From assembly GCF_032268605.1 (NCBI RefSeq), contig NZ_CP130318.1, positions 997,501 through 1,061,500 of the forward strand: a DNA stretch of 64,000 nt. The letters run 5' to 3'. The notes below the pieces were generated by a model that was not told where the DNA came from, searched no databases, and worked only from the letters and a program-made list of their open reading frames with translations. The DNA comes from Paenibacillus aurantius (GTDB lineage: Bacteria; Bacillota; Bacilli; Paenibacillales; NBRC-103111). Made by a program: the position numbers and the translations under genes. How positions within the stretch are numbered: position 1 is the first letter of the stretch; every line of letters begins with the position of its first letter. This document shows positions 16,560 to 24,773 of the stretch, in pieces.

Positions 16560-17402
16560 CTACTCACCGTCCACATACTTGCCGTGGTCCGGCACCGCCA
16601 GCCGGTCAAAGTCCCGAGCGAGCTCCGCCAGCCCCTCGGTCAGCTCGCGGCCCGCAACGGGATGGCCATGACCGGTCACGGCGGCGGCCGGCTTCAGCGC
16701 TTCGAGACGGCGGACCGATTCCTTCGCTGCTATCCAGTCGGGGGTATAATAGCGCGGAGGTCCCGAAATCTCCAGGTGCTGGGTCAGCACCTGGTACAGC
16801 TTGTCCTGGCGCACGGTGACGAACGCGTCTCCGGCAATGAGGGTACGGTCCTCTTCCCGGAACAGGGAAACATGTCCAAGGGTATGCCCGGGGGTGTGGA
16901 TCCAGCGCCAGCCGGGCATTTCGGGAACCGTCCCGTCGGCAGGGAGAGGCTTCACCCGTCCGGTCAGGTCGACCGGCTCGTTCGGGAAGAAGGCGGACAG
17001 CTTGGCCGCCAAGCCGCCTTCCACCAGTGGATCCGGCTCAGGGTAAGCTCTTGTGCCCGTCAGGTAGGGCATCTCCAGCTCGTGAGCATAGACCGGGACA
17101 TCCCAGCGGCTTGCGAGCACGCTTAAGGCTCCCACATGGTCAAAATGGCCGTGCGTCAGTACAATCGCGCGGGGCGGTGCCGGGAAGCCGAAGCGTTCCT
17201 CGATCGCGTCCATGATGTTATCATCGGACTTCGGCATGCCCGCATCGACCAGCACCCAGTTGAGGGTATTCGGAGCCCCGACCATCACGACATTGACGAT
17301 CTGGGTGGTGAACGCGTAAACATCCGGGCGCACTTCCGCTCCTTTCCCGCTGGAGACAGAGGTGAGGGGCAGATAGTGGCTGCCCGGGGTTCCGTTTTTC
17401 AT
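16560..17402 (-). CDS. MBL-fold metallohydrolase
   Basis: A 280-residue metallo-beta-lactamase-fold enzyme. The metal motif THGHFDHVG is at about 84-92, with a later His in HTPGHTLGH, Asp in IAGDAF, and a C-terminal GHGHPV. This is the glyoxalase II/lactonase-like subgroup with two metals. The substrate is unknown. AAGGAAGGG precedes the ATG. No operon partner: the nag operon ends about 190 bp away on the same strand and a terminator lies between. Confidence 0.88.
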   Translation of the reverse strand: MKNGTPGSHYLPLTSVSSGKGAEVRPDVYAFTTQIVNVVMVGAPNTLNWVLVDAGMPKSDDNIMDAIEERFGFPAPPRAIVLTHGHFDHVGALSVLASRWDVPVYAHELEMPYLTGTRAYPEPDPLVEGGLAAKLSAFFPNEPVDLTGRVKPLPADGTVPEMPGWRWIHTPGHTLGHVSLFREEDRTLIAGDAFVTVRQDKLYQVLTQHLEISGPPRYYTPDWIAAKESVRRLEALKPAAAVTGHGHPVAGRELTEGLAELARDFDRLAVPDHGKYVDGE

Positions 17403-17546
17403 GGCGATCCCTTCCTTTCTAAACCAAGCTTCGTAAAGTTTACCCGTTTAAACAGCGGCCTAACCAATAGACGCAAAGCGAGAAATTAGCTCCATTATCC
17501 TTACATATGGCGCATCACTACGGGGACCGGTTGGATCCGCACAACA

Positions 17547-17580
17547 AGAAAACAGCCGCCTTCCACAGGGAAGACAGCTG
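17547..17580 (-). terminator. Terminator of the nagBA operon
   Basis: On the minus strand CAGCTGTCTTCC pairs with GGAAGGCGGCTG (two mismatches), followed by TTTTCTTGTT. It sits 14 bp after the nagA stop. Confidence 0.75.
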
Positions 17581-17594
17581 CTTTATTAAGTCAA

Positions 17595-18776
17595 TCAAGA
17601 AAGAACGGAGCGTCCCTGCACCCAGACGCCGCGGATGTCGAGCTGCGGGCTGGTCCATACGAAGTCGGCATCCTTGCCGGAAGCGAGGCTGCCCGTGTGG
17701 CCGTCGATGCCGAGCCGCTTCGCCGGGTTGCCGCTGGCGAGCCGGCTGACCTCCGCCACCGACAGGTCCGTGTGCTCCAGCACGTAGCGGAACGCGTCGA
17801 TCATGGTGAGCGTGCTGCCCGCCAGCGCTCCGCCTTCCTTCAGCCGGGCGACGCCGTCCTTAACGACCACGCCCAGACCGCCGAGGTCGTACTCTCCGTC
17901 GCCGAGACCGGCGGCGGACATCGCGTCCGTGATGATCAGCAGCCGGTCCGGTGCTTTCGCCGCGGCCAAGAGGCGAATGCCTGCCGGATGCACGTGATGT
18001 CCGTCGGCGATGACCTCGGCGTGGATACGGTTGTCCGTGAGGACGGCGCCGAGCGTTCCGGGCTCCCGGTGATGCAGCCCGCGCATGGCGTTGAACGTAT
18101 GCACGGCATGACTCAGGCCGCGGCCCGCCGCCTCGGTAATCTGGTCGAAGCTGGCGTCCGTGTGACCGGCGGCGGCGATAATGCCCTGGCCGGCCAGCCA
18201 TTCGATCAGCTCGAGCGCCCCGTTACGCTCGGGAGCGAGCGTAAGGAGCTTGATGAGCCCGGGATAGTCGCGGACCCAGGCCTCCAGCCATTCCTGCCGG
18301 GGCTCGACGATAAAGTCCGGGTTTTGCGCTCCCGGAAATTTAGGGGAGATGAAAGGGCCCTCGAGATGGACGCCCAGCAGCTGGGCGTAAGGCATGGCTC
18401 CGGCCCGATACGTGCTGGCTGCCTCCAGCACCTGGGAGATGGCTTCCCGGGACTGCGTCACCGTCGTAGCCAGCAGGCCGGTCGTGCCGTGGGAGGCGTG
18501 GTAACGGGCGATGCCCTCGATCGCCTCCACCGTCCCGTCCATGAAATCGTGACCGAAGCCGCCGTGGATGTGAACATCGATAAAGCCGGGAAGAATCCAG
18601 CCGCCTTCGGCATCCAGCTCTTCTACTCCTGCGGGAACGCCGCGTTCCGCTGCTCCGCCCTTTGGTGCGAGCCAGCTGATCTTGCCGTCCTCGACCAGCA
18701 GTTCTCCTTCTTGGCTTACCCCCTGATCCGTAACTATCGAGGCGTTACGGATTAGGAGACTTCGTTTCTCTGTCAT
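17595..18776 (-). CDS. nagA: N-acetylglucosamine-6-phosphate deacetylase
   Basis: A 393-residue amidohydrolase. Metal ligands are visible: HIH at 69-71 (GFIDVHIHGG), Glu139 (HLEGPF), His205 (AAGHTDAS), His226 (AVHTFN), and the catalytic Asp284 (ITDAMSA). The HxH pair marks the binuclear B. subtilis-type enzyme. It converts GlcNAc-6-P to glucosamine-6-P in the cytosol. Its start overlaps the nagB stop by four bases, so the two are translationally coupled. Confidence 0.96.
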   Translation of the reverse strand: MTEKRSLLIRNASIVTDQGVSQEGELLVEDGKISWLAPKGGAAERGVPAGVEELDAEGGWILPGFIDVHIHGGFGHDFMDGTVEAIEGIARYHASHGTTGLLATTVTQSREAISQVLEAASTYRAGAMPYAQLLGVHLEGPFISPKFPGAQNPDFIVEPRQEWLEAWVRDYPGLIKLLTLAPERNGALELIEWLAGQGIIAAAGHTDASFDQITEAAGRGLSHAVHTFNAMRGLHHREPGTLGAVLTDNRIHAEVIADGHHVHPAGIRLLAAAKAPDRLLIITDAMSAAGLGDGEYDLGGLGVVVKDGVARLKEGGALAGSTLTMIDAFRYVLEHTDLSVAEVSRLASGNPAKRLGIDGHTGSLASGKDADFVWTSPQLDIRGVWVQGRSVLS

Positions 18777-19498
18777 GCAAAAAGCCTCCCCGCTTCGGAA
18801 TCCAGCATGACGACCAGGCTCGGATGCACCTGCAGAAGAGAAGCAGGGCAGTCCGTCGTGATCGGGCCGGTTAACGCGCGGTGAACGATTTCGGCTTTAT
18901 CCGCTCCTCTTACGACCAGCAGGATCGTCTTGGCCTTCATGATCGTCGCGATTCCCATCGTGACGGCACTGGTAGGCACTTCTTCTAGAGAAGGGAAGAA
19001 GCGTGCGTTCGCCCGGCGCGTGTCTTCCTTTAATTCTACCACGTGGGTCCCGCTCCTTAAAGACTTGTCGGGCTCGTTGAAGCCGATGTGCCCGTTATGG
19101 CCGAGGCCGAGCAGCTGAATATCCGTCTGGTAATCTTCCATCAGCTCGTCATAGCGGCGGCATTCCTCGTCCAGCGATTCCGCATTGCCGTCCGGGATGT
19201 GTCGGTGGGACTCCGGCATGTCGATGCGGCTGAACAGCTTTTCTTCCATAAAGCGAAGGTAGCTCTCCGGATGATGGTGCGGCAGCCCGACATATTCATC
19301 CAGATTGAACGAATACGCACGGGCGAAGCTTACGCGTCCGGCGCTGTGCCACTCGGCCAGCTTGTCGTAAATGCCGATCGGGGTGGAGCCGGTCGCGAGG
19401 CCGAACACCGAAGCGGGCTTGACCCGAAGCTGGCTGGCAAACAGGCCAGCGGCGGCCTCGTTCAAATCGTCGTTCGTACGGAAAATATGAAGGTTCAT
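18773..19498 (-). CDS. nagB: Glucosamine-6-phosphate deaminase
   Basis: A 241-residue protein with the family motifs GLATGSTPIGIYDKL (about 34-48), FNLDEYVGL, GLGHNGHIGFNEP and ATIMKAKTILLV. It converts glucosamine-6-P to fructose-6-P and ammonia and is the first gene of the nagBA operon. The length matches the short Bacillus-type NagB, lacking the C-terminal allosteric extension of the E. coli enzyme. A sigma-A promoter is found upstream at 19543-19571. Confidence 0.96.
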   Translation of the reverse strand: MNLHIFRTNDDLNEAAAGLFASQLRVKPASVFGLATGSTPIGIYDKLAEWHSAGRVSFARAYSFNLDEYVGLPHHHPESYLRFMEEKLFSRIDMPESHRHIPDGNAESLDEECRRYDELMEDYQTDIQLLGLGHNGHIGFNEPDKSLRSGTHVVELKEDTRRANARFFPSLEEVPTSAVTMGIATIMKAKTILLVVRGADKAEIVHRALTGPITTDCPASLLQVHPSLVVMLDSEAGRLFA

Positions 19499-19542
19499 GG
19501 GGCATTCCTCTTCCTGTCATAAGGTAATGAGTTCTTCCTTCC

Positions 19543-19571
19543 ACTTTATAAGAAGCGGTTGGAATCGTCAA
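19543..19571 (-). promoter_or_regulatory. Sigma-A promoter of nagBA
   Basis: Read on the minus strand: TTGACG (19571-19566), a 17-bp spacer, and TAAAGT (19548-19543). Confidence 0.7.
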
Positions 19572-19577
19572 CTAAAA

Positions 19578-19603
19578 TGATTGATACAATCATAATTATG
19601 ATT
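19578..19603. promoter_or_regulatory. Overlapping palindromes upstream of the nagBA promoter
   Basis: TGATTG-ATA-CAATCA (19578-19592) and AATCATAATTATGATT (19588-19603) are both perfect palindromes and share five bases. They lie just upstream of the nagBA -35 box. They do not resemble the usual NagR/YvoA dre site and could bind an unknown regulator or an activator. Confidence 0.45.
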
Positions 19604-19676
19604 TTTTTAATCTTTTTGAATGAGTGTTTGGCATCAAAGGGGAGACTTCAACCTATTTTTTACATTGGAGGTATTT

Positions 19677-19692
19677 TGTGATTTTTATCACA
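19677..19692. promoter_or_regulatory. Perfect Fnr/CRP-type box
   Basis: TGTGATTTTTATCACA fits TGTGA-N6-TCACA exactly. A -10-like TAAAGT lies at 19714-19719, which puts the box centre about 41.5 bp upstream of the expected start near 19726. That is the class II activating position used by Fnr in B. subtilis. It suggests oxygen-limitation control of the DoxX gene. Confidence 0.7.
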
Positions 19693-19819
19693 TACTGAAA
19701 GGCAGCCAGGGTGTAAAGTAAAGACATGGAAGAGGTTAACGGATCGACCGGAACGAGGAAGCACCGAAAGGCAGCCGCTCCGTCGACCTCCACAAGAACC
19801 CCAAAGGGAGAGGATCATC

Positions 19820-20365
19820 ATGATGAAATGGTTGAGGGAAAATGCTTATGCGGCCGCCGCTTTGTTCGTTCTTCGGGTTTATGTAGGCTGGCAGTGGCTG
19901 GAGGCCGGGTGGCACAAGCTGACGGGAGCGAATGCTTTTGACGCGGGAGGGTTCATCAAAGGGGCCATCGCCAAGCCGATTATCGATAAGGCGACCAACG
20001 AAGCGGTCTACCCGACCTTCACGGCGTTCCTTGAACACGTGGCCCTGCCGAATGTGAAGCTGTTCAATGTCCTGATTCCGTTAGGGGAATTCTGCGTCGG
20101 CCTCGGCTTGATTCTCGGCTGTCTGACGACCACCGCTGCTTTCTTCGGTCTCTTCATGAACTTCATGTTCGTCTTTGCGGGGACGGTCAGCACCAACCCG
20201 TGGCTGATTCTTCTCGGCGGCGTCATCTTCATGGCCGGTGCCAATGCAGGGAAATTCGGAGCCGACTTCTATGTCCTTCCTTACCTTCGCAAAATGCTCC
20301 AACGGCTGACGCACCGTGGAGGGGACGGAACGGCGCTCACCGGCAAACGGCATGCTCACGCTTAA
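19820..20365 (+). CDS. DoxX-family membrane protein
   Basis: A 181-residue protein with four hydrophobic helices and the DoxX signatures LRVYVGWQWLEAGWHKL (N-terminal) and GEFCVGLGLILGC, like the larger subunits of thiosulfate:quinone oxidoreductase and the MhqP/CatD group. It is likely an inner-membrane redox or quinone-linked protein. The C-terminal tail is basic with His residues (GKRHAHA). GGGAGAGG precedes the two consecutive ATG codons. The promoter has an Fnr-type box, and a lactate dehydrogenase gene follows. Confidence 0.87.
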   Translation: MMKWLRENAYAAAALFVLRVYVGWQWLEAGWHKLTGANAFDAGGFIKGAIAKPIIDKATNEAVYPTFTAFLEHVALPNVKLFNVLIPLGEFCVGLGLILGCLTTTAAFFGLFMNFMFVFAGTVSTNPWLILLGGVIFMAGANAGKFGADFYVLPYLRKMLQRLTHRGGDGTALTGKRHAHA

Positions 20366-20425
20366 CAGACTAACGGTTACTTGCCTCCCGCAAAATCTAT
20401 AGAAGCCTTGCAATCGGTACAGGAG

Positions 20426-20450
20426 GTCCAGCGCCACGCTGGACTTCTTC
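20426..20450 (+). terminator. Weak terminator-like hairpin after the DoxX gene
   Basis: GTCCAGC (20426-20432) pairs with GCTGGAC (20438-20444), followed by TTCTTCTGTTT. The T-tract is interrupted, so strength is uncertain. Confidence 0.5.
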
Positions 20451-20464
20451 TGTTTGGGCCGGCG

Positions 20465-20494
20465 TTGCATAACGGTTTCGGGCTGGGCTACACT
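20465..20494 (+). promoter_or_regulatory. Putative ldh promoter
   Basis: TTGCAT (20465-20470), an 18-bp spacer, and TACACT (20489-20494), followed by GGGGAGGGG and the ldh start at 20527. Confidence 0.5.
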
Positions 20495-20526
20495 AACAGG
20501 GAGGAAAATTATGGGGAGGGGATTTC

Positions 20527-21459
20527 ATGGAGAAGACGGATGGAAAGAAAACAAGAGTCGTCGTGATCGGAACAGGGGCGGTAGGGTCAACCACGGCCTA
20601 TACCCTGCTGCTCCGGGAGCGCATGACCGAGCTGGTGCTCATCGACTACAACGCGGAAAAGGCTCTGGGCGACGCCCTGGACATGAACCACGGGCTGCCT
20701 TTTACGGGACGCACCAAGGTCTGGTCCGGCGATTACCCCGACTGTGCGGGTGCGGATATTATTATCATTTGCGCGGGGGTGGGACAGAAGCCGGGAGAGA
20801 GCCGGCTCGATCTGCTTAAGCGGAATACGGCGATTTTCGACGGCATCATCGAGCAGGTAACCCGCTACAACTCGACCGGTATTCTGCTCATTGCGACCAA
20901 CCCGGTCGACATTCTGAGCTACTACTCCTTCCGGAAATCCGGCTGGCCGGCCAACCGGGTCATCGGCTCCGGAACGCTGCTCGACAGCGCCAGGTTCCGT
21001 TACCTGATCGGCCAAACGCTCAACATGGATCCCCGCAGCATTCACGCCTCCATTGTAGGCGAGCACGGGGATACCGAGGTGCCGCTGTGGAGCCTGGCCA
21101 ACGCCGCAGGCCTGCCAGTGTCCTTCACGGAGGAGGAGAAGGAAGAGATTTTCCGCAACACGCGAGACGCCGCCTACCAGATTATCCAGGCGAAAGGCTC
21201 GACCTATTATGCGATCGCCCTTGCGCTGGACCGGATCTGCACGGCTATTCTGAGGGATGAGGGAGCAGTGCTGAACGTATCGACGCTGTTGAACGGGTAC
21301 CAAGGCATAACGGATGTGTACCTGGGGGTTCCCTCAGTCGTAGACCGTACCGGAGTAAGGGAAGTGTTGAAGGTGCCCATGACGGAAGAGGAGGCGGCGA
21401 AGCTCGCCAAATCCGCCGCTAAGCTCCGCGAGATGATCGACAGCATCGGGAACGGCTAA
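20527..21459 (+). CDS. ldh: L-lactate dehydrogenase
   Basis: A 310-residue NAD-dependent dehydrogenase with GTGAVGS at 15-21, IGSGTLLDSARFR, and the catalytic-His loop GEHGDTEVPLWS near residue 180. The substrate-specificity loop AGVGQKPGESR carries Gln before the Lys-Pro, the lactate (not malate) signature. It reduces pyruvate to lactate with NADH in fermentation. The Fnr-box gene directly upstream supports a low-oxygen setting. The start is supported by GGGGAGGGG 5 bp before the ATG. Confidence 0.95.
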   Translation: MEKTDGKKTRVVVIGTGAVGSTTAYTLLLRERMTELVLIDYNAEKALGDALDMNHGLPFTGRTKVWSGDYPDCAGADIIIICAGVGQKPGESRLDLLKRNTAIFDGIIEQVTRYNSTGILLIATNPVDILSYYSFRKSGWPANRVIGSGTLLDSARFRYLIGQTLNMDPRSIHASIVGEHGDTEVPLWSLANAAGLPVSFTEEEKEEIFRNTRDAAYQIIQAKGSTYYAIALALDRICTAILRDEGAVLNVSTLLNGYQGITDVYLGVPSVVDRTGVREVLKVPMTEEEAAKLAKSAAKLREMIDSIGNG

Positions 21460-21587
21460 GCCCGGCAAGCACCGGTAAAGCCGCAGTCAGTGTGGCGGGC
21501 GGCGGCCACCTTTTGAAACCGGCGGGGTGGTTCCTTCGTACTAAAGGCAGACAACCCTTTTAGGCTGGTGAAAGGAAGTGCTTCGTT

Positions 21588-22730
21588 TTGTCCAAAAGCC
21601 GCGTGAGGTCAGCTTTGCTGGCCGTTGGCGCTTTTATCGTGGCGAAATTCAAATGGGTCCTCGCCTTTCTGAAGTTCTCCAAATTCGGCGGTACCCTGAT
21701 CTCCATGGGGATCAGCCTGTGGGCCTATGCTTTTCTGTATGGCTGGAAGTTTGCCGCCGCCGTCATCTATCTTATTTTTGTGCATGAAATGGGCCATGTG
21801 ATAGCCGCCCGGATCAAGGGAATCAAGACCTCGCCGGCGGTATTCCTGCCCTTTGTCGGAGCCTTCATCGCTATGAAGGAACAGCCTCGGGACGCGAAGA
21901 CGGAAGCCTTCCTCGCTTACGGGGGACCGCTTGCCGGCCTGCTGTCGTTCCTGCCCGCTGTGGCGCTGTACGAGTGGACGAAGGAGCCGTTCTGGATCGT
22001 GGTCGTGTTTACCGGGGCGCTCATTAACCTCTTTAACCTTCTTCCGATCTCGCCGCTTGACGGAGGCCGGATCGTTTCGGTGCTGTCGACCCGCATCTGG
22101 TTCTTCGGGCTGCTGGGACTGGGGGCGCTGCTCGTCTATTCCCCCGACCCGATGATCTTCCTGATCTTCCTCCTCGGCTTGTTCTCCTGGTGGGGAAGGG
22201 GCAAGGAAGCCACCCGGCAGGAGATTCTGGCGTATGAGCAAAAGAAGCTGAGGGAATTCCTGGACGATCTGGAGACGTGGCCGACGCTCTCTACCACCTA
22301 TGAGAAGAAGGTTCAGCTCCAGGCGGCCGCGCAAGCGTCCCCTGGTCCTGCCGCGGGAGGCCGGCGCTGGTCCATCCCGCTTCTCGACGACGGGAGGAAG
22401 ATTGCCGCGGCCAAGGCCGAGATTGACCGCCGGTACGCCAATGCCGCCTACGAGCTGCTGCTCAAGTGGGAATGGGCGCCGGTCCAGTACGAGGACGGGG
22501 ATCTGGACCGGCCCGTTCCCTCGACGATGCTTGCCGAGGCGAGCCGGTCTGCAGCCGAGCGGCTCACTCAAGTGGAGGAGGAGCTGGCGCGCCTCTCCAC
22601 CTATTACAAGTCTCCGGCCTCGACGAAGTGGAAGGTGCTCATCGCTTATCTTGCGCTTGCCGTCGTGCTGTCTTTGTTCTTCCTTTACGCGAACGACCTG
22701 TCGGAGATTCACCGGAGCAGCATCCGCTGA
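21588..22730 (+). CDS. Site-2-protease-like membrane metalloprotease (M50 family)
   Basis: A 380-residue protein. The zinc motif HEMGH (about residues 66-70, in FVHEMGHVIAAR) and the second metal motif NLLPISPLDGGR are intact, within six or so membrane segments. The C-terminal 170 residues are a cytosolic, partly charged region, followed by a last membrane helix (LIAYLALAVVLSLFFLYA). S2P proteases cleave transmembrane or near-membrane substrates. The start is a TTG with AAAGGAAG upstream. Confidence 0.88.
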   Translation: MSKSRVRSALLAVGAFIVAKFKWVLAFLKFSKFGGTLISMGISLWAYAFLYGWKFAAAVIYLIFVHEMGHVIAARIKGIKTSPAVFLPFVGAFIAMKEQPRDAKTEAFLAYGGPLAGLLSFLPAVALYEWTKEPFWIVVVFTGALINLFNLLPISPLDGGRIVSVLSTRIWFFGLLGLGALLVYSPDPMIFLIFLLGLFSWWGRGKEATRQEILAYEQKKLREFLDDLETWPTLSTTYEKKVQLQAAAQASPGPAAGGRRWSIPLLDDGRKIAAAKAEIDRRYANAAYELLLKWEWAPVQYEDGDLDRPVPSTMLAEASRSAAERLTQVEEELARLSTYYKSPASTKWKVLIAYLALAVVLSLFFLYANDLSEIHRSSIR

Positions 22731-22740
22731 CCATCCCCCT

Positions 22741-22784
22741 AAAAAAGCCGCTTGTCCACGCTTCAACGGGACAAGCGGCTTTTT
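22741..22784 (+). terminator. Strong rho-independent terminator
   Basis: A 16-bp perfect stem, AAAAAGCCGCTTGTCC and its complement, with five terminal T residues. It can work in both directions. Confidence 0.9.
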
Positions 22785-22912
22785 GCCATGCCTTGAAATT
22801 CTTTCCCCTTACCCGGGGAGTGAGAGGGGGCACAACTGCATATAATGGAACAGATGCGTTTTCGGGGCCTATAGCGAAAGGAAACGCCAGTAAGGATAGC
22901 AAAGGTGGAGTT

Positions 22913-23464
22913 ATGAAGAACGACGGCGGGGAAAAGCGGGCCTTGGAGAAAGCGGCCCTTAAGACCTTTCTTTCTTTGTACAACCGGAACCATCCGATTA
23001 AATACCGGCTCTTGTATTTCCAGGAGAAGCCCGATGCCGTCATTCAGGATGCGCGGGGAAATAAGCTGGGCGTCGAGATCACCCACTGCTTCTACGATTC
23101 TCATGAAGCAAGACGGGTTCTGGGGCGGCAGCACAAGGTCCGGGAAGAGGAAGAGCATGCATGGGAAACACTGGATACTTTGATTGCCGAGCTCAACAAG
23201 CTTATCCGGCGCAAGGAAGAGAAGAAGGCGCATTATGTTGATCATTATCCCATCGCTCTGTTGATCCGCAATGCTTCCCTTTCCTTCGGCATGTCGGATA
23301 TTTTGAAATACCGCGAAATGCTGTGCAAGCCGGGCGGGGCTTTTACCCATGTCTGGTTTCTGTCGCGGGACGGCACGAAGGACTGGCTCCTGACGGATCT
23401 GTGTGAACCGAAACAGGCGGAGCCGGCAGGCTCCGCCGATGACAGCCAGACGACCGGCAGCTAG
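22913..23464 (+). CDS. Hypothetical protein with a PD-(D/E)XK-like core
   Basis: A 183-residue cytosolic protein. Residues about 37-56 read PDAVIQDARGNKLGVEIT, a D-X13-E-X-T arrangement resembling the active-site core of PD-(D/E)XK nucleases. Charged helices follow, then a strand-rich part (HYPIALLIRN) and FTHVWFLSRDG. AAAGGTGGAG precedes the ATG and a TATAAT hexamer lies at 22841-22846. The larger upstream frame is antisense-like sequence over the previous gene and terminator. Nuclease activity is not established. The stop codon lies inside a dispersed repeat. Confidence 0.7.
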   Translation: MKNDGGEKRALEKAALKTFLSLYNRNHPIKYRLLYFQEKPDAVIQDARGNKLGVEITHCFYDSHEARRVLGRQHKVREEEEHAWETLDTLIAELNKLIRRKEEKKAHYVDHYPIALLIRNASLSFGMSDILKYREMLCKPGGAFTHVWFLSRDGTKDWLLTDLCEPKQAEPAGSADDSQTTGS

Positions 23465-23518
23465 TGCCTTATCCGTGAGTGTTGGGCCGGCGCTAAAGAA
23501 GCTAAGGATAAGGCTCTA
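23461..23518 (-). repeat. MITE-like repeat, copy C (short, inverted orientation)
   Basis: Termini CTAGTGCCTTATCCG (23461-23475) and GGATAAGGCTCTAG (to 23518). The left part, CTTATCCGTGAGTGTTG, is the reverse complement of the right end of the copy at 55704, so this copy is inverted and internally deleted. It contains the stop codon of the preceding gene. A further degenerate start, CTAGTGGTTATCCG, follows directly at 23515. Confidence 0.7.
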
Positions 23519-23588
23519 GTGGTTATCCGAGGTTGCCGGCTGGAGCCTGTAAGGCTCCTACTCCGCCAGTCAAGCTGCAGAGCTGGGG

Positions 23589-24773
23589 TCAGCCCTGGTT
23601 CTTGGACGGAATCCGGTCCAGGTAGTCGAGGGCATCCGCCACGCTTGCCACGGGCACGATTTTCATTGTGCTGTGAATCGTCTGTGCGGTCTTAAAGGCT
23701 TCCTGTTCGTTCCGGTCGGTTTCCTCGACCGCTTTCGGAACGAAGTAAAGGTCGACTCTTTGTTTGTCGGCGGTCATGATTTTCAGAGGCATTCCCCCGA
23801 TTTCCCCGACCCGGCCCGCCTTGTCGATGGTTCCGGTCCCCGCCACGTAGTACCCCTTCGTCAAATCCTTACCGGAAAGCTCCTGAATCAGCTGAAGCGT
23901 CATCATCAAGCCCGCCGAATCTCCCGAGAATTGACGGGTAAAGGTGACAAGATTCGTCGGCTCCACGGCATCCTGGAAATCCTTAACCTCGGCGGCGTAG
24001 AGGCCGTTGATGTAAGCTCCTTTCTTGTTCTTCTCGGTAAAGGTGACGGGAAGCTCCAGCACATCCTTTCCCCGCTGCACCTTATAGAGGGCGGTGTATC
24101 CCTCTTCCGAAGGAAGCTGATTGTTCACCTCGGCGTATTCCTTCCACGTGGAGACCGGCTTGCCGTTAATGGCCAGAATGACGTCGTTCGGCTTGAAGGC
24201 CTTGCCGGTTTCGTAATTCTCAAGCGGGAAGACGATGATGACCTTGGTCGGGAAATCCGCCGGCAATCCGGCGTATTGATAAGCCAGATAAGTAAGGTTC
24301 TCGCTGCTCCGGTAGAGGGAGAACTTGCTGATGCGGCTGTAATCTCCGGTCGTCAAATCCAGGTCGGAGGAAAGAGCGTAGGAAGCGATTTTGATCGAGT
24401 TGGTGTTCTCGAGCAAGAAGGCGGAGCGCAGGGCATCCAGCCGGTTGTTCAGCTTCATGGTATGAAGAGTGGTGAAATAGAAAGGGCGGGCGGCCGGCTT
24501 TCCTTCGACATCGGCGATCGGGCTCAAGTCCAAGTATTTGGCTGTCGTAATGATTTCACCCATTCCTTCGGCGTGTAAGGGCTCGATCGGGGACAGACGC
24601 AGAATGAGAGCGCTTATGGACGCGACAAGCAGGATGGCGAGAAGCAAGGCACCGAGGACAGCCCACAGGCCGTGCATCCTCTGGAAGCCGGAAAGCAGCC
24701 GGGGGTGGCGCTCAAGATAATGCTCCAGCGGTCCGGACTTCAGGCGGCTTCTGTGCATAGGATAACCGTTCAA
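23589..24773 (-). CDS. PDZ-Lon (S16) membrane protease, YlbL/SepM-like
   Basis: A 394-residue protein with one N-terminal membrane helix (about 37-60), an extracellular PDZ domain (about 180-255, AFKPNDVILAINGKPV) and a C-terminal Lon-type proteolytic domain. The Ser-Lys dyad is Ser286 (FSGDSAGLM) and Lys331 (GGMPLKIMTA), with the AGTGTIDKAGRVGEIGG motif between them. YlbL and SepM cleave or clear secreted and membrane proteins, including signalling peptides. The start is a TTG with weak ribosome site. ATG at 24758 is an alternative. Confidence 0.88.
   Translation of the reverse strand: MNGYPMHRSRLKSGPLEHYLERHPRLLSGFQRMHGLWAVLGALLLAILLVASISALILRLSPIEPLHAEGMGEIITTAKYLDLSPIADVEGKPAARPFYFTTLHTMKLNNRLDALRSAFLLENTNSIKIASYALSSDLDLTTGDYSRISKFSLYRSSENLTYLAYQYAGLPADFPTKVIIVFPLENYETGKAFKPNDVILAINGKPVSTWKEYAEVNNQLPSEEGYTALYKVQRGKDVLELPVTFTEKNKKGAYINGLYAAEVKDFQDAVEPTNLVTFTRQFSGDSAGLMMTLQLIQELSGKDLTKGYYVAGTGTIDKAGRVGEIGGMPLKIMTADKQRVDLYFVPKAVEETDRNEQEAFKTAQTIHSTMKIVPVASVADALDYLDRIPSKNQG

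Noticed and set aside
22466-22912. Upstream extension of the PD-(D/E)XK-like gene
   Set aside because: It overlaps the S2P gene and a strong terminator. The real ATG has a ribosome site at 22913.
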